From Dermatemys mawii (Eukaryota > Chordata > Testudines > Dermatemydidae): 64,000 nucleotides of DNA. The DNA is taken from the NCBI GenBank assembly GCA_007922305.1, contig ML677335.1:40042887-40106886 (forward strand), given 5' to 3'. This document shows, one piece after another, positions 1 to 22,910 of the stretch; position 1 is the first letter of the stretch, and each line of letters opens with the position of its first letter. The translations under genes were made by a program, and so were the position numbers. The notes beneath the pieces are model-generated. The model searched no databases and was not told the origin of the DNA. It saw only the letters and a list, made by a program, of their open reading frames with translations.

Positions 1-640
1 GCAGGCAGACACAAGAGCTACAGATGCAGTTACTAGTGCCCCAGTATATCATTGCAAGATCCTGCATTTTGCACATCCAATCCCATATTCATATTGGGAA
101 AAATGAGACACTGTCTAGGATCCTGGCCTGATGCTTTTGGCCAGGGGTCCTTAAACAAGCCAAGAAGTTCTGTGCATCATGTCCCAAATACCAACTAATG
201 GCCCCCAAGAGAGTTCCATGAGCTTTATTAATATCCTTTCTCTGGGCGGAGACCCACTTTGAATCAATAGGCCACCTAGAGAAGAGTGCCTTGAAACACA
301 ACATGATAACAAGTACATTCTGTACATGACCTGATACCCAAAAGTCATATGACTCCAGTCAATGAATGCCAAGACTATCACTAATGAGCTACTGAAGGTT
401 TTTGTGTGGGTAGAGATTCTCAAAGAGATCCTGCCAGACCAGAGAACAAATTTCATGATGATAGGGCTTTGGCCTGCTGAAAATCAAAGCATTATGCACA
501 TCAGTGCACGATCCACAGGTGGATGTTCTAGTGAAAAGATATAATGAGATGCTAAACAGAATGCTCCAGAAATTCATTACCCAGGACCCTCAACATTGAA
601 ACCAAGTATTTCCAGCCCTACTTTTCACCAAAATCTTGTT
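1..640 (+). pseudogene. Ty3/Gypsy retrotransposon integrase fragment, decayed
   Basis: Translating in shifting + frames recovers the order of a Gypsy integrase: the HHCC zinc-binding region (about 70-190), then FESIGHLEKSALKH (about 260-300, matching the usual F-E-R-I-G-M-D-I-V-G-P-L region), a run matching E-I-L-T-D-Q-G (about 425-450) and IKALCTSVHDPQVDVLVKRY (about 485-545, the H-P-Q-T-D-G box). Many stops and frame shifts make it dead. No LTR was identified at either edge and the left edge is cut by the window. A CR1 follows directly from about 645. Confidence 0.75.
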
Positions 641-644
641 GGGG

Positions 645-1950
645 AAAAATCAACAAGATTTTTGTAAAGGGAAATCACTCCTCACCAATCTATTAGAATT
701 CTTTGAGGGTGTCAACAAATGTGAAGACAATGGATTTAGTGTAATAAATGTGAGGACAAGGTGATCTAATGTATTTAGTGTACTTGCACTTTCAGAAAAC
801 CTTTGGAAAGGTCTGTCACCAGAGGCTGTTAAGAAAGTAAGGAATCCAAGAGTAAGAGGGAAGGACCTCTCATGGATCAGTAATGGGTTAAAAACTAGGA
901 AACAAAGGGTATGTATAAATAGTCGGTTTTCACAGTGGAGAGAGATAAATAATGAGGTTCCCCTAAGGTTCTATGCTGCAGCCAATGCTATTCAATGTAT
1001 TCATAAATGATCTGAAAAAAAGGGCAAACAGTGAAGAGACTGGGCAGCAAAATGAGAGATGAAATTCAGTGTTGATAAGGGCAAAGTAATGTACATTGGA
1101 AAATATAATCCCAACTATACATACAAAATGATGGGGTCTAAATTAAGCTGTTACCACTTAATAGAGAGATCTTAGAGTCACCAGGGATAGTTTTCTGAAA
1201 ACATCTGCTCAATGTGCAGTGGCAGTCAGAAAAGCTAACAAAATGTTAGGAAACATTAGAAAAGTGATAGATAATATATCAATATAAATCTATGGTACAC
1301 CCTTGCCTTGAATACTCTGTGCAGTCTTGGTCACCCCATCTCAAGATATATTAGAATTGAGAAAAGTACAGAGAAGGACAACAAAAATGATTAAGGCTTT
1401 GTAATTGCTACCATAAGAGGAGATTTTAAGAAGTCTGGGACTGTTCAGTTTACAAAAAGAGATGTCCAAGGGGGGATATGATAGAGGTCTGTAAAATGAT
1501 GAATGGTGTGGAGAAAGTGAATAAGGACATGCTATTTATACATTCACATAAGAAATGAACCACAGTCACCAATGAAATTAATAGTCAGCAGGTTTTAAAC
1601 AAACAAAAAGAAGTGCTTCTTCACAAAACACAACTTGTGGAACTCATTGCCACGGGATGTTGTGAAAGTCAAAAGTATAACAGCATTCAAAAATGGAATC
1701 AGATAAGTTCATGGAGGATAGATTCATCAACGGTTATTAGCCAAAATGGTCAGGAATGCAACTCCCTAAACCTCTGACTGCCAGAAGTTGGAGCTGGATG
1801 ACATGGGATGGATAACTCAATAATTTCCCTCTTCTGTTCATTCCCTCTGAAACATTAGGCACCAGACATGGTCAGAAGACAGGATACTGGGCTACATGGA
1901 CCATTGGTCTGACCCAATATGGCCATTCTTATTTTCTTAAGAAGCTCACA
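645..1950 (+). mobile_element. CR1 LINE, reverse transcriptase to 3' end, old copy
   Basis: Recognised by ORF2 pieces in order: the F-x-x-G box of the reverse transcriptase (about 655-720), LSWISNGLKTRKQRVCINSR (about 865-925), FSQWREI, then a jump past the catalytic F-A-D-D region to KFSVDKGKVMYIGK-like sequence (about 1060-1100), and the C-terminal KMIKAL...LFSLQKEMSK region (about 1385-1470). The tail ends ggccattcttattttc, the same 3' end as the copy at 49900-50478. Stops, frame shifts and the internal deletion around 1010-1050 show an old insertion. Confidence 0.85.
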
Positions 1951-2554
1951 GAGAGACAAAGGAAGACTGCAAGCCTTGCAATTTAAGGGCTAAAATGAGA
2001 TTGACTCATTTTATGTTAAATTGATGGACTGGGCTAATTTGTGATTAAGATTTAAGAGAAACCTGGTGTCTCTAGAGAGAACTGCTCCAAGAGCTGTTAA
2101 CACAAGCCTTTCTGCTTTCAGAGAAGCCTTTGGCTGAGACCCTTCTTTGCAGCTCTGTATGAAACCCAGAGATGGTTAGAAGAGTTAGCAAAACGTCTGT
2201 GCAAATCTCTAAAAGTTTGGTTTACAAGTAACTTATTGACTTCACGCTACTGTGACCAGGATTTGTGTCCCTCAAAGGAAATATTGACCACTGTGAATGC
2301 TAGCACTTACCTCTGCGTTCAGTCATTCTTGTTGTTTGCCTCAACCAGGATCATTGCCTGCCTAAGTCTGACTACTTCCTCAAGAAGTAACATGGAGATA
2401 TCTGTTCTGCTATGCTTACATTCACAAAGAGAGAACCTACAGGATGAATCAGCCAGGGAGACCTAGCCCTTAAAATCATATTTGTACTCTCCATTCATTT
2501 ACATTGAGTAATGAGTTGGCTTCAGAGAGAAAGAGACTCTATTCTGCGCTGAGT
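1951..2554. other. Intron sequence, no recognised feature
   Basis: No exon, repeat family or structure could be identified between the two CR1 copies. The short open frames here have no recognisable domains. Confidence 0.5.
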
Positions 2555-3064
2555 CTCAGCTGGAGTATTGTGCCCAGTTCTGGGTGTCACACTTCAGGAA
2601 AGATGTGGACAAATTGGAGAAAGTAAGGAGAAGAGTAACAAAAATGATTAAAGGTCTAGAAAGGATGACTTATGAGGGAAGATTGAAAAAATGAGTTTGT
2701 TTAGTCTGGAAAAGAGAAGACCAAGAGGGGACATGATACAGTTTTCAAGTACATAAAAGGTTGTTCAAAGAGGAGGGAGAAAAATAGCTGTTCTTAACCG
2801 CTAAGAATAGGACAGAAACAATGGGCTTAAAATGCAGCAAAGGAGGTTTAGGCTGGACATTAGGAAACATTTCCTAATTTTCAGGGTGGTTAAGCACTGG
2901 AATAAATTGCCTAGGGAGGTTGTGGAATCTCCACCACTGGAGATTTTTAAAAGCAGGTTACACCCACCAGGGATGGGCTAGATGATATTTAGTCCTGCCA
3001 TGAGTGCAGGTAACTGGACTAGATGACCTCTCGAAGTGTCTTCCAGTCCTATGATTCTATGATC
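2555..3064 (+). mobile_element. CR1 LINE 3' fragment with octamer tail
   Basis: The 5'-truncated copy starts at LEYCAQFWVSHFRKDVDKLE-like sequence and runs through TKMIKGLERMTYEGRLKK and the LFSLEKRRPRGDMIQ motif to the 3' untranslated region. It ends with tcctatgattctatgat (about 3044-3063), the ATTCTATG-type terminal repeats that define CR1. One stop follows LKK. It is a different CR1 subfamily from the element at 645-1950, which ends in ggccattcttat. Confidence 0.9.
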
Positions 3065-6261
<3,197 letters not shown>

Positions 6262-6567
6262 CAGGGGTAGGCAACTTATGGCACAGGTGCCAAAAGCGAC
6301 ACACGAGCTGATTTTCAGTGGCACTCACACTACCGGGTCCTGGCCACCGGTCCAGGGGGCTCTGCATTTTAATTTAATTTTAAGTGAAGCTTCTTAAACA
6401 TTTTAAAAACCTCATTTACTTTAAATACAACAATGGTTTAGTTCTATATTATAGACTTATAGAAAGAGACCTTCTAAAAATGTTAAAATGTATTACTGGC
6501 ACTCTCTTAAATTAGAGAGAATAAATGAAGACTTGGCACACCACTTCTGAAAGGTTGCTGACCCCTG
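6262..6567 (+). mobile_element. Non-autonomous hAT transposon, complete, 306 bp
   Basis: The ends are caggggtaggcaac and gttgctgacccctg, a 14-base terminal inverted repeat with one mismatch. It is flanked on both sides by the same 8-base target duplication, taatagga (6254-6261 and 6568-6575), as expected for hAT. The interior has no coding capacity. Two other copies of the family occur at 33090-33392 (same orientation) and 39449-39762 (inverted). Confidence 0.93.
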
Positions 6568-10739
<4,172 letters not shown>

Positions 10740-10895
10740 TTTTAAAACTCTGGCATTTAACCCATTAGTGCTTCGTTTTCAGTATCTCTGAAATAACATT
10801 AGTAACTGGTAGTAGTAGTAACTAAAGTACTTACCTACCATGAGCATTGTAATGTTTAATGTTTGGAAAGTGTTTTGATCAGTTCCATGCAAGTA
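10740..10895 (+). mobile_element. CORE/MIR-type SINE remnant
   Basis: The order cgttttcagtatctctgaaa, then tacttacctacc, then a tttggaaagtgttttgat segment matches the 3' half of MIR-type SINEs (cccatctgtaaaat, tacttacctacc, aagcgctttgag). It is old and heavily mutated, with a short (gta)n expansion inside (about 10808-10822). Confidence 0.5.
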
Positions 10896-11019
10896 TTGGC
10901 ACTGATACCATAGAGAGTCAAATCTACAGCATACCATAAGCTTTATACTCAGCAAAAGCTATGAACTGTTGTTCTTGTTCTTGGAGGAAGAAGCTGATTT
11001 CTTAGAAGCTGGTCGCTGA

Positions 11020-13458
<2,439 letters not shown>

Positions 13459-13670
13459 TAATTCTGTTGTATTTACATATGCCAGAGACCTTATCAGAAT
13501 TCTAGGATGTTTCATACCCAGGGGTGCTGAGCTTCCACAGCTCCCATTGATTTCAGTTGAGCTTGTAAGTACACAGCTCTTGTGAAATAAGATCCAACTC
13601 GATTCACTAAACCATGTATAATGCTTGTATTGCCTATACAAATAGGAGAGCGTATGGGATTACTGTAGAA

Positions 13671-13762
13671 CAGTGGGTTTCAACCTGCAGTCTGTGGAAC
13701 CCTGGAGACTGCAAACTGTCTAAGATTTCCAAAGGGGTCCACACCTTCATTTCTCCCTAAAT
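13671..13762 (+). mobile_element. hAT element fragment
   Basis: Begins cagtgggtttcaacctgcag and continues with tgtggaaccctggagactgc and aaaggggtccacacc, the 5' end of a widespread hAT family that starts cagtggttctcaaacc. The 3' end is missing. Confidence 0.55.
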
Positions 13763-13798
13763 GGTCTCATGAAATATATGTTAACTTCTGTGCTAAAG

Positions 13799-13902
13799 AA
13801 TCTGTTCTATGTTGTACTTAGCTGTGACACACTGATTATGTTTCCCAAACCTGAAGAAGAGTTCTGTGTGGCTCATAAACTTGTCTCTCTCACATCACCT
13901 AC
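13799..13902 (+). repeat. Partial copy of the inverted-repeat element at 29754-30084
   Basis: Shares tgttct(a)tgttgtacttagctg, cccaaacctgaagaagagt and cataaacttgtctctctcac with the 3' half of the larger copy. Only about 100 bases remain. Confidence 0.65.
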
Positions 13903-14990
13903 CTTGCCTTTTTATAACTATAGCTAAGAAGTTTAGGCCTGCTCAGGACCCACCTGGTTTTACACAGCTTGATTTCTACCGTATGTGCTGTTGTCCTCTG
14001 CACATACATGAGTGAAGGGCAACTAAAATACAGAATTTGATCCACCTTCTTTTGTGGAACAGAATCATGCTATTTCTGTATTTTAAACACCCTCAATGGG
14101 AAGCATTAAAAACCTGTTTTCTCTTTATATTTCTAATGAAAAATTAACGAAGAAATGAAGAAAAATGATGATTGGTGGTAATCAGATTATCAGGAGGAAA
14201 GCATGAAGGACTCAGTGTCTGTGTTCATGTGGATGCATGTGTATGTCTGTGAGAGAAGAATGAAAGTGTCCACTGGAGTTTTTATTTCACAAAAACCTCT
14301 AGAATGATCTGTAAATTTTTTAGTTTGGCAAAACATGTTTTTTGCACAATTTTTTCCAAGGAAAATGTGGTATGAAGACAATTATATATGGAAGTGCCTA
14401 TTATAACATACTGTATTGTTTAGTATTAAAAACAATATACATAACTTTTTGAGAAGAGTCAACACTGGATGATTGTTTTTCTCCACCATTTCACTGTGCT
14501 CTAGTCCCATAATCAAAAGCCGGAGAGAAGAGACTCCTTACAGCAGGCTCTGTGCTTATTTGATGCTGGGGGTGGGAGAAACCAAAAAAGTACAGGTTAA
14601 AGTATATTGTTTGAGGGCTGGGCTTATGGGCATATGATTAGGGTACTGCATTTTCACATTAGATTAGATTAAAAACCTGTTTGATTTCTGGTGTCTGTGT
14701 GTGTTTCTTATTTGTCAGGGAGTAGCTGAGATTGCTGTAAGAAGGAGTATACATAGAACTGGGTGCAATGAAAACTTCATATCACTATGTCACAGCTTCA
14801 GCTTTGTTGACGGACCTTACAAAGCCTCCCATCCAGTTTTCCATGGTTGACAGAGGGTCACCATAATATGAGATCTTGAGGGATGCTGGGAGATTTAAAC
14901 TGAAAGGTGTAAAAATAGAAAAGTTCCTGTTACAAAACCTCGATTGGAAATATTTTGCTTTGGAGGAATATTGATTTAAACCCCATAGTC
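13903..14990. other. Intron, nothing recognised
   Basis: No exon, structured repeat or transposon end could be identified. Confidence 0.4.
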
Positions 14991-15229
14991 CAGTGATGCG
15001 CAGACTGAGGCTTGGAAGCTGCAAGTGGCTCTTTAATGTGTCTCCTGTGGCTTTTTGCAGCACATTGATATTAAAACACTATGTGCTTTTACTGTGTTGT
15101 TAAGCAATTGCAGAATACTTGGTCAGCCATTTTCCTGTGACAATAATTTATATATAATATGAATGAAACAATTAATTCACGCTACTGTAGCTTTTTGGGG
15201 TTGTGATCACTGAGGTCTGAGTACCACTG
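14991..15229 (+). mobile_element. Non-autonomous hAT element, 239 bp
   Basis: Starts cagtgatgcgcagactgagg and ends gtctgagtaccactg, matching the ends of the hAT family with 'gcaaactgaggctc...gtaccactg'. It contains the gcaagtggctctttaatg and tttttgcagcacat segments. The 8-base flanks ccatagtc (14983-14990) and ctctagtc (15230-15237) agree at six positions and are probably a decayed target duplication. It lies 143 bases before the exon at 15373. Confidence 0.75.
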
Positions 15230-15321
15230 CTCTAGTCATATTTTTACCTTCTACAGGAAAAGGAAGTCCAGCACTAAAGGAAAAGATTAGCTGTCACTTG
15301 CTTGAATATTTCTTGTGTTAG

Positions 15322-16118
<797 letters not shown>

Positions 16119-16359
16119 GGCCATGTCTACATTAGCACTTTTGTTGGTCAAACTTTTGTCAGTCAAGGGTGTGAAAAAACACACTCCTTCATGACATAAG
16201 TTTCACCGACAAAAACACCAGTGTGAACAGCACTATGTTGGTGGGAGACACTCTCCTGTTGACATAGCTACTGCTGCTTTTTGGGGGTGGTTTAATTATG
16301 CGGGCGGGCGAGCAGTGGTACAGCTGTGCCACTGTAAGGTCTGTGGTGTAGACATAGTC
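16119..16359. mobile_element. PIF/Harbinger-type MITE, 241 bp, TTA target duplication
   Basis: Starts ggccatgtctacattagcac and ends gtgtagacatagtc, an imperfect terminal inverted repeat, and is flanked by TTA on both sides (16116-16118 and 16360-16362). A three-base TWA duplication and the GGCCATGTCTACAC ends suggest PIF/Harbinger. It has no coding capacity. Related elements are at 34279, 35886, 44902 and 47143. Confidence 0.8.
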
Positions 16360-16362
16360 TTA

Positions 16363-19300
16363 GTCAGTGTTCCTTTCCTCTTATTCTGTTTTCAGGCATT
16401 CTTGCTAGGTGTAGAGGTTAGATAGTTTCCAATCCTGTGTTTGTGATCAGGGGCCAGGACACGATGGAATGTGAAATGAGCCATGGTTCCTGAAGTTCAT
16501 CATGAAAGTGGGCAGGGGTTTCCTAGAGTACCAAGAGGGAGAGCCAGGAGGACTGCCAATTTGGGTGCATGTTCCAGTGGTTGAGAGCCTTTGGTGCACT
16601 GCCATCTGATATTTATTCTCTTGACATGAGGTAGAAGCAGGGGTTTCTGAGGTTGCCATGAAAGAATTTTTTGCAGTCCCTAGAAAGTCATCATAGATCC
16701 TCAGGGGCTGCAGACTCTAGTGCGAGAAGCCATCTTAGGTGAGTGTATGTGGTCAGAAGAATTCAGCTTTTCAATATGGAAGACAAATTGTATGAAAGCA
16801 AGCTTGGACTCCTCACTTAAGCATGTACAATTAGACCTTTTGCTTCTTTTATCAAACCATTAACTTTAACATCCTCTGTCTTCACAAGCTCAGCTTTTCT
16901 GAACTCTCTCTAGTTCATTGACATGCTGCAGCTCTGAAGCTAACCACCCTCCTTCTTTTATTCCAAAAAGAAAGTGTAGCAAACACGAAGCAGGTGGTTG
17001 TCTCTTCCTTTAATTACATTCTTTAGGGCTGCTGTTCACTTGAGGGTCACTGTGTTATCCCTTGCACTGCTGCTAATTTGTAACCAGAATCTGGCACACT
17101 CCAGGGTGTTTGTTTGAGCTTTTTCTGCACCCACACTGACATATACCAGCTTCTTTGTGGCACCTTTCTAGGGACGGGCCCTTCTGAGCCCTTGCTTTTG
17201 ACTCCTTGTGTAGGCCAATCACGTCTGTTGAGTTTCTGCATTTCTTAGGGTCGGAAGAGAGTCAGCTTCTCTCAGGAAGGACATGTGTGTATCCTCAGTA
17301 ACCACTGCCCCAACACAGGTTACTTTAAACAGATTTCACTGAGAAAATTGGGGACAGCATCAACCTGTAAAAATCATGGCTTGGGAAGAAATTGTACCAC
17401 CTAGATCTTGTAGTTACAATCTTTCAATTAAGTAGAATTAAAAATTGTACATCTTGACATTAATTTGTCCCTGTTGCCATCAGCGTGTGTCTCTTTCAAG
17501 GCTCAGTGGCACACCAGCAACCTGTACTGCCAGTCTCTAGTCTAGTCCGTCTTCAAGCCACTCATTCTGTATTTCCTCCATTCATATACTCCTTTTCAGC
17601 AGTGTAATGAGGTAGGACTGACTGATCAACACTGGGTTATCCTTTATGATTTCTACTAGAACCTACAGGCCCAATTCTGCAAGGCTCTGAGGACTTTCAC
17701 TGAGAGTTTACAGCATTCTTAAATTCCATTGGAGTCAGATGGATTCTGACCAGGTGTTTCTAATTGTAGAATAGAATCATGGGAAGATTGCCTAATTTGG
17801 TTTATACCAAGGCAGCACTGTTGTTGATTCTTGTTGTATCTGGCACTTAGATATTTTTGTGCTGTGCATAGTGCAGTGAGTGGATAGATCATAATTTCTA
17901 TGACCATATTCAGTTTCTGGGAGGCCAACAGGCAAAGAGAACATTTCTGTGCTCTTATCAGCAGGGTATTCAGATACTGCATCAGCAGTGTTTTAGGATT
18001 AAACAAAAATATAGTTTTGTCAATATTTTGAGAGAGAACAGTTAACCAATATTAACATCAATTTCTGCCATCACTACTCAACATCAGTGGATTATTCATG
18101 TGTGTAGCTGAGTGTAGATATTAGCAGGGAGTTCAGATTCCTGAATTTGTTACTATCTGAAACAAAACAAACACATGAGAATTGATGCATACTAACTAAA
18201 ACCAAAATCCCCACTTTATCAATGCCAAGACAATGCTGACAGTTTTTAATTGAAGTAATATTCTCCCCCAATACACACACACATTTGTTTGATCTCAGTA
18301 ACTATTAACTGATGGAAATTGTGCACCAGTACAGCACTCAGAGCCTTTGCAACTGCAAGTGGACTCTGTTGATATGGATTCTCAGAAAGGGCCGTAGAGG
18401 AAAGGTAGAAATACATTCATAAACTGCCAACTGGGGGTCCATTTCCTTCCACTGCAAAGTAGCACTCTTTATAGAACATTTAATTTAAGAACTGTCAGAC
18501 ATTTACAAATCTTTAGGCAAACATTATTATTGGCATTTAGAACATTGCCAAAAATCTTACTGAAACTTCTATATTAAAAAAATGTTTGAGGTGTGTTCTC
18601 CCTTCTTCCTAACATGATTGGAAAGTTATTTAATATTATGTATATGTATATGTCAGTCAAAGACAAATGAACTTCATCAGTGGTGATCCCACACACATTT
18701 AACTTGTTATACCTTAGTCTGCAGCAAAATGATTTTTGTAAACGTTCTGCCCAGCATTAAAGGTAAAATAAATTTATAAGCCTCAAAATATTAAATTTAA
18801 ATCTAATATTTTCCTTTTGGTTTTATAGCTGTAATCTCATATGGAATCTTTTAGTTTGCTCTTGGCACAAAATTGAACCAAGGGAAAATCAGTTCAAAAA
18901 TGTTGCATAAGATGCCATTGTAACAGAAATAGTTCTGTAAATACTTAAAAGGAAGAAGGAAAAATTGCACAATAAAAAGATTTAAGAGAAAACAAATCAA
19001 AACCATACAGTAAGGTATGTTTTAATAGGCCCATTCCTTTTATTATGTTGAATATTTTCTGAGTTATATAAAAAATGAAATGATATGCCTGTTCATTGCA
19101 TGCATGATCTCAGCACTAGATTGAAATATTGCTTTATAGAGCAATTAGAGCAATTACTGTTTATGGTTTGATTAACAAACATTTGTTTACCATTCTAAAA
19201 ATATTTTTAAAAGTAAACAAATAAAGCATGAGATTATGGAGGGCCAAATTTTGCCCTGGGATACAAGCATGCAACCACATTGAAGTCACATGATTTTTTT

Positions 19301-20790
19301 TTCTTTTTTTTTTTTTTTACAGAGTAAGATTTGGCTGCTGGTTTCAATAGGAGTCTGTAAATTATGACCCATCTTTGTACTTCCCTGATGCATGAGTCAC
19401 TAGGCATCATTTTGATCATGAGGAACAATTTAGAACAGCCTCATGGCTCTACTAAGTTACATTGGCAGCAAGAGCTTCCTAGAGGCTTTTTTGACAGCTA
19501 GCATTGGTGATGCCCAGCCATGCCTCCCAGCCTAGTCAGGACTGAGCTGGGTGTGGTAGAGATGGCATAACCAGCTCTATGCCACCCAGGCACTCACCTA
19601 CTCCAGAGGAAACCCTAAGTTGGCTCTCAGGTTACTGTTTACCAGAGAAGTACAAAGCAGTCTTGGTGTGGGGTTGAGGGTCCTAAAACTTCATTCATCA
19701 CCAGGAGGATCATCAATCAACACCACCAGTGCAGTCTCAATTACTATAGCGAGGCATAAACCCAGATTGAGTGGGGCTGTGGAGATGATGCTGGAGTAGT
19801 TTCACCAGAAATTTCTTAGAAAAAATTGAGATAGGTCGACAGATTCTTGTCATCTTTAGGGTGTGATGCAAGATTTCTTTGTTTTGGAGAGTCTTCTGTT
19901 GAGTTGAGGAATGTCTCAGACCATTACTATGTGAAATAAACCATTTAGATCTGATTCATCTAAAGGATGTCGCTTCAGTTTGTGTGCATGGGGACATCTG
20001 TTCCTCTTTCTTGAACTGAAGAACATCAAAATGTATATAATGCATCCAGATATGGTAGGGAAGGGACCTTAGAAATATGACAACATTTTAGCAAAAGCCA
20101 GCATGAGTTGCAACATTTTATTTTTCGTGATATGCTCCAGATGAAGGAGCGATGAACAAAATGCATGGCAGTTAACTTTTGTATGCTATGCCTGCTATGT
20201 CCAATACAGTAATTAGGGAAAGAATAACTTAAGGTATTTCCCTAAGTGCCATATATGTGTTTTCTAACATGCCTAAATCAGTTCAGGGTCTATTCATTGA
20301 GACAGGACTTCGGCAATTGCTGTGAGAATCAACTGTGAGTATAGTACATTGAAGCTGCCCTCAGATGGGAGCAAGAGCCACACGTGCTCTTCAATCATGT
20401 TCTCTCCTAAAGTATATAGTTACTAAGCCAATTAATCATTTGAATACATTAACACCAATTTGCATTAACAAGTGTATGTTTGTTTGATGTGTTACTTCCT
20501 CTCCTCCCTACTCCCCAACCTGGCTAATGCCCTCCCTGCATTGTAAATTTTGTGGTTAAAGACTAAAAGAAATTCTGTAGGCCTATTCTCCTCTTAGTTG
20601 CATGGGAGCAAGACCCATCACTGCCTGTAACTGAGGGGCAATCTGGTTGTCTTAGTATTTCAGTAGTTGTTTGGTATAGTATAAGACTCCACATAAGCAT
20701 GTAGAGATCATTTCCGTATACCAAGAAAAATGTACATTCAGAATAAAAGATCCAGTTGGTAGAAGTGTTTGGCTCTCACTATGGACTTTA
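16363..20790. other. Long intron stretch, mostly unassigned
   Basis: Part of the 15.1 kb intron. A poly-T tract lies at about 19292-19318 and a CA tract at about 18271-18284. The stretches 16980-17340 and 19440-19960 look like old unclassified repeats. No exon-like open frame with splice signals was found. Confidence 0.4.
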
Positions 20791-21647
20791 TATAGAATAT
20801 CAGGGGTGGAAGGGACCTTAGGAGGTCATCTAGCCAACCCCCTGCTCAAAGCAGGACCAACCCCAACTAAATCATCCCAGCTAGGGCTTTGTCAAGCCTG
20901 ACCTTAGGAAGGAGATTCTGCCACCTCCATATGTAAAGCATTCCAGTGCTTCATTACCCTCTTAGTGAAAAAGTTTTTCCTGATACCCAAGCTAAACCTC
21001 CCCCTCTGCAACTTGAGACCATTACTCCTTGCTCCGTCATATGCTACCACCGAGAACAGTCTAGATCTATCCACTTTGGAACCCCTGTTCAGGTAGTTGA
21101 AAGCAGCTATCAAATCCCCCCTCATTCTTCTCTTCTGTAGACTAAACAATCCCAATTACTTCGTCCTCTCCTTGTAACTCATGTGCTCCAGCCCCCTAAT
21201 CATTTTTGTTGCCCTCTTCTGGACTCTTTCCAATTTTTCCACATCATTTCTTATAGTTTGGGGCCCAAAAGTGGACACAGTACTCCAGAAGAGACCTCAC
21301 CAATTCCGAATAGAGTGGAATGATCAAGTCCTTTGATCTCCTGGAAATGCCCCTACTTATACAACCCAAAATTCTGTTAGCCTTCTTGGCAACAAGGGCA
21401 CACTATTGACTCATATCCAGCTTCTTGTCCACTGTAACCCCTACATCCTTTTCTGCAGAACTGCTGCCTAGCCATTCGGTCCCTAGTCTGTAGCAGTGCA
21501 TGGAATTATTCTGTCCTAAGTGTAGGACTCTGCACTTGTCCTTGTTGGACCTCATCAGATTTCTTTTGGCCCAGTCCTCTAATTTGTCTGGTCCCTCTGA
21601 ATCCTATCCCTACCCTCTGGCATCTACCACTCCTCCCAGTTTAGTGT
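20791..21647 (-). mobile_element. CR1 LINE, minus strand, first part (interrupted)
   Basis: Read on the minus strand, its 3' end is at 20791 (tatagaatatcaggggtgga on the + strand). The frame contains the CR1 ORF2 C-terminal pieces LFSLQKRRMRGDLIAAFNYL and FFTKRVMKHWNALHMEVAES. Further right come the segments for the V-Q-R-R-A...W-S-P region. The sequence stops at gtttagtgt and continues after the solo LTR at 22848, so one CR1 copy was split by that insertion. Confidence 0.93.
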
Positions 21648-22847
21648 TGTGATGGGTTGGGATCACAGACCCCTTTAGGAGCTGCCAACCGATGTGCCAG
21701 GACTACCCCTACTCCTGTTTTCCTGCGCTGGCTGCTTGGGACTCCAAAAATTTGATCTGGTTTGAATAAGACTCGCTAGCCTGCTGCAGACTCAGACCCA
21801 ATTCGTAGCCACTTCCCCTAACAGCTGTGGGCTTGCCTGGAAACTGATTAGGAAGTGTTCCTGCACTTAGTACTCAGATGCTCAAATCCCAATGGGGTCC
21901 AAACCTTGAATAAAACCATTTTACCCTGTATAAAGCTTATACAGGGCAAACTCATAGATTGTATGCCCTCTATAACACTGATAGAGAGGTATGCACAGCT
22001 GTTCCCCCTAACCCCCAGGTACTATCACATACTCCAGGTGAACTAATAAGTAAGAAATGATTTTATTAAGTACAGAAAGTAGGATTTAAGTGGGTCCAAG
22101 TAGTAACAGACAGAACAAAGTGAATTACCAAATAAAATAAAATAGAACACGCAAGTCGATGTCTAAGAAACTGAATACAAATAAAACCTCACCACCAGCT
22201 GTTTCAGTGTGCTTCCTCTTTCAGACTAAACTCCCTTTTTAATCTGGGTCCAGCTATCACTCGCACCCCTCATGCAGTCACTGTCCACTGTTCCAGTTTC
22301 CTTCAGATATGCTTGGTGGATGGAGTGGCTGTTCCTTGAGCCAGCTGAAGACAAAATGGAAGGGTCTGCCCTGGGTTTAAATAGACTTTTCCTTGTGGGT
22401 GGAGACCTTCTCCTCCTCCTTGTGCAGAATCCAGTTGCAAAATGGAATTTCAGAGCCACATGGGCAAGTCACATGTCTCTGCCAGACTCAGTTCCTTACC
22501 AGCCAAGCCACATTCCTGAGGAAGCTCAGATGTGGATTGGCATCTCCAAAGTTCATTGTTAGTTTGACTGGTTCTTGACTGGGCATTTACTGTGAATAGT
22601 TCCTTCTCAGAAAGCCGCCCAGCTGTTTCACTAAAGCTATTTAAAATTAACCAAGTACATAGCCATTATTCATAACTTGGAGTACAAAAATGAAACACAC
22701 ATACCAATAGGATAAACAGATCCAGTAGATCATTACCTTTACGTAGATATGTTACATGGCATATGTAGTAAAAGCATATTCCAGTTGTATCATACATACA
22801 TTTATAGGCACCCCCCCGAATAAAGCCTTAAGGGGTACACCATCACA
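21648..22847. mobile_element. Solo LTR, 1,200 bp, inserted in a CR1
   Basis: Begins TGTGATGG and ends CCATCACA, a perfect 8-base inverted end of TG...CA type, and is flanked by a perfect 5-base duplication, agtgt (21643-21647 and 22848-22852). Removing it rejoins the CR1 sequence exactly (gttta-gtgt-catctg). No gag, pol or env sequence is present, so it is a solo LTR of an endogenous-retrovirus-like element. Orientation could not be fixed. It contains a tataaagcttata palindrome (21930-21942) and an AAATAAAATAAAATA tract (about 22129-22144). Confidence 0.9.
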
Positions 22848-22910
22848 AGTGTCATCTGTAAACTTGCTGAGGGTGCAATTCATGCCAGCCTCCAGATCCT
22901 CAATCCCACA
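22848..22910 (-). mobile_element. CR1 LINE, minus strand, second part
   Basis: Resumes the interrupted CR1 with catctgtaaacttgctgagg and gtgcaattcatgccag, the region just upstream (in element sense) of the part at 21640. Similarity ends near 22905, where unrelated sequence begins. Confidence 0.85.

Noticed and set aside
21648..22847. A complete endogenous retrovirus
   Set aside because: Only one LTR is present, and the CR1 continues directly on both sides, so no internal region remains.
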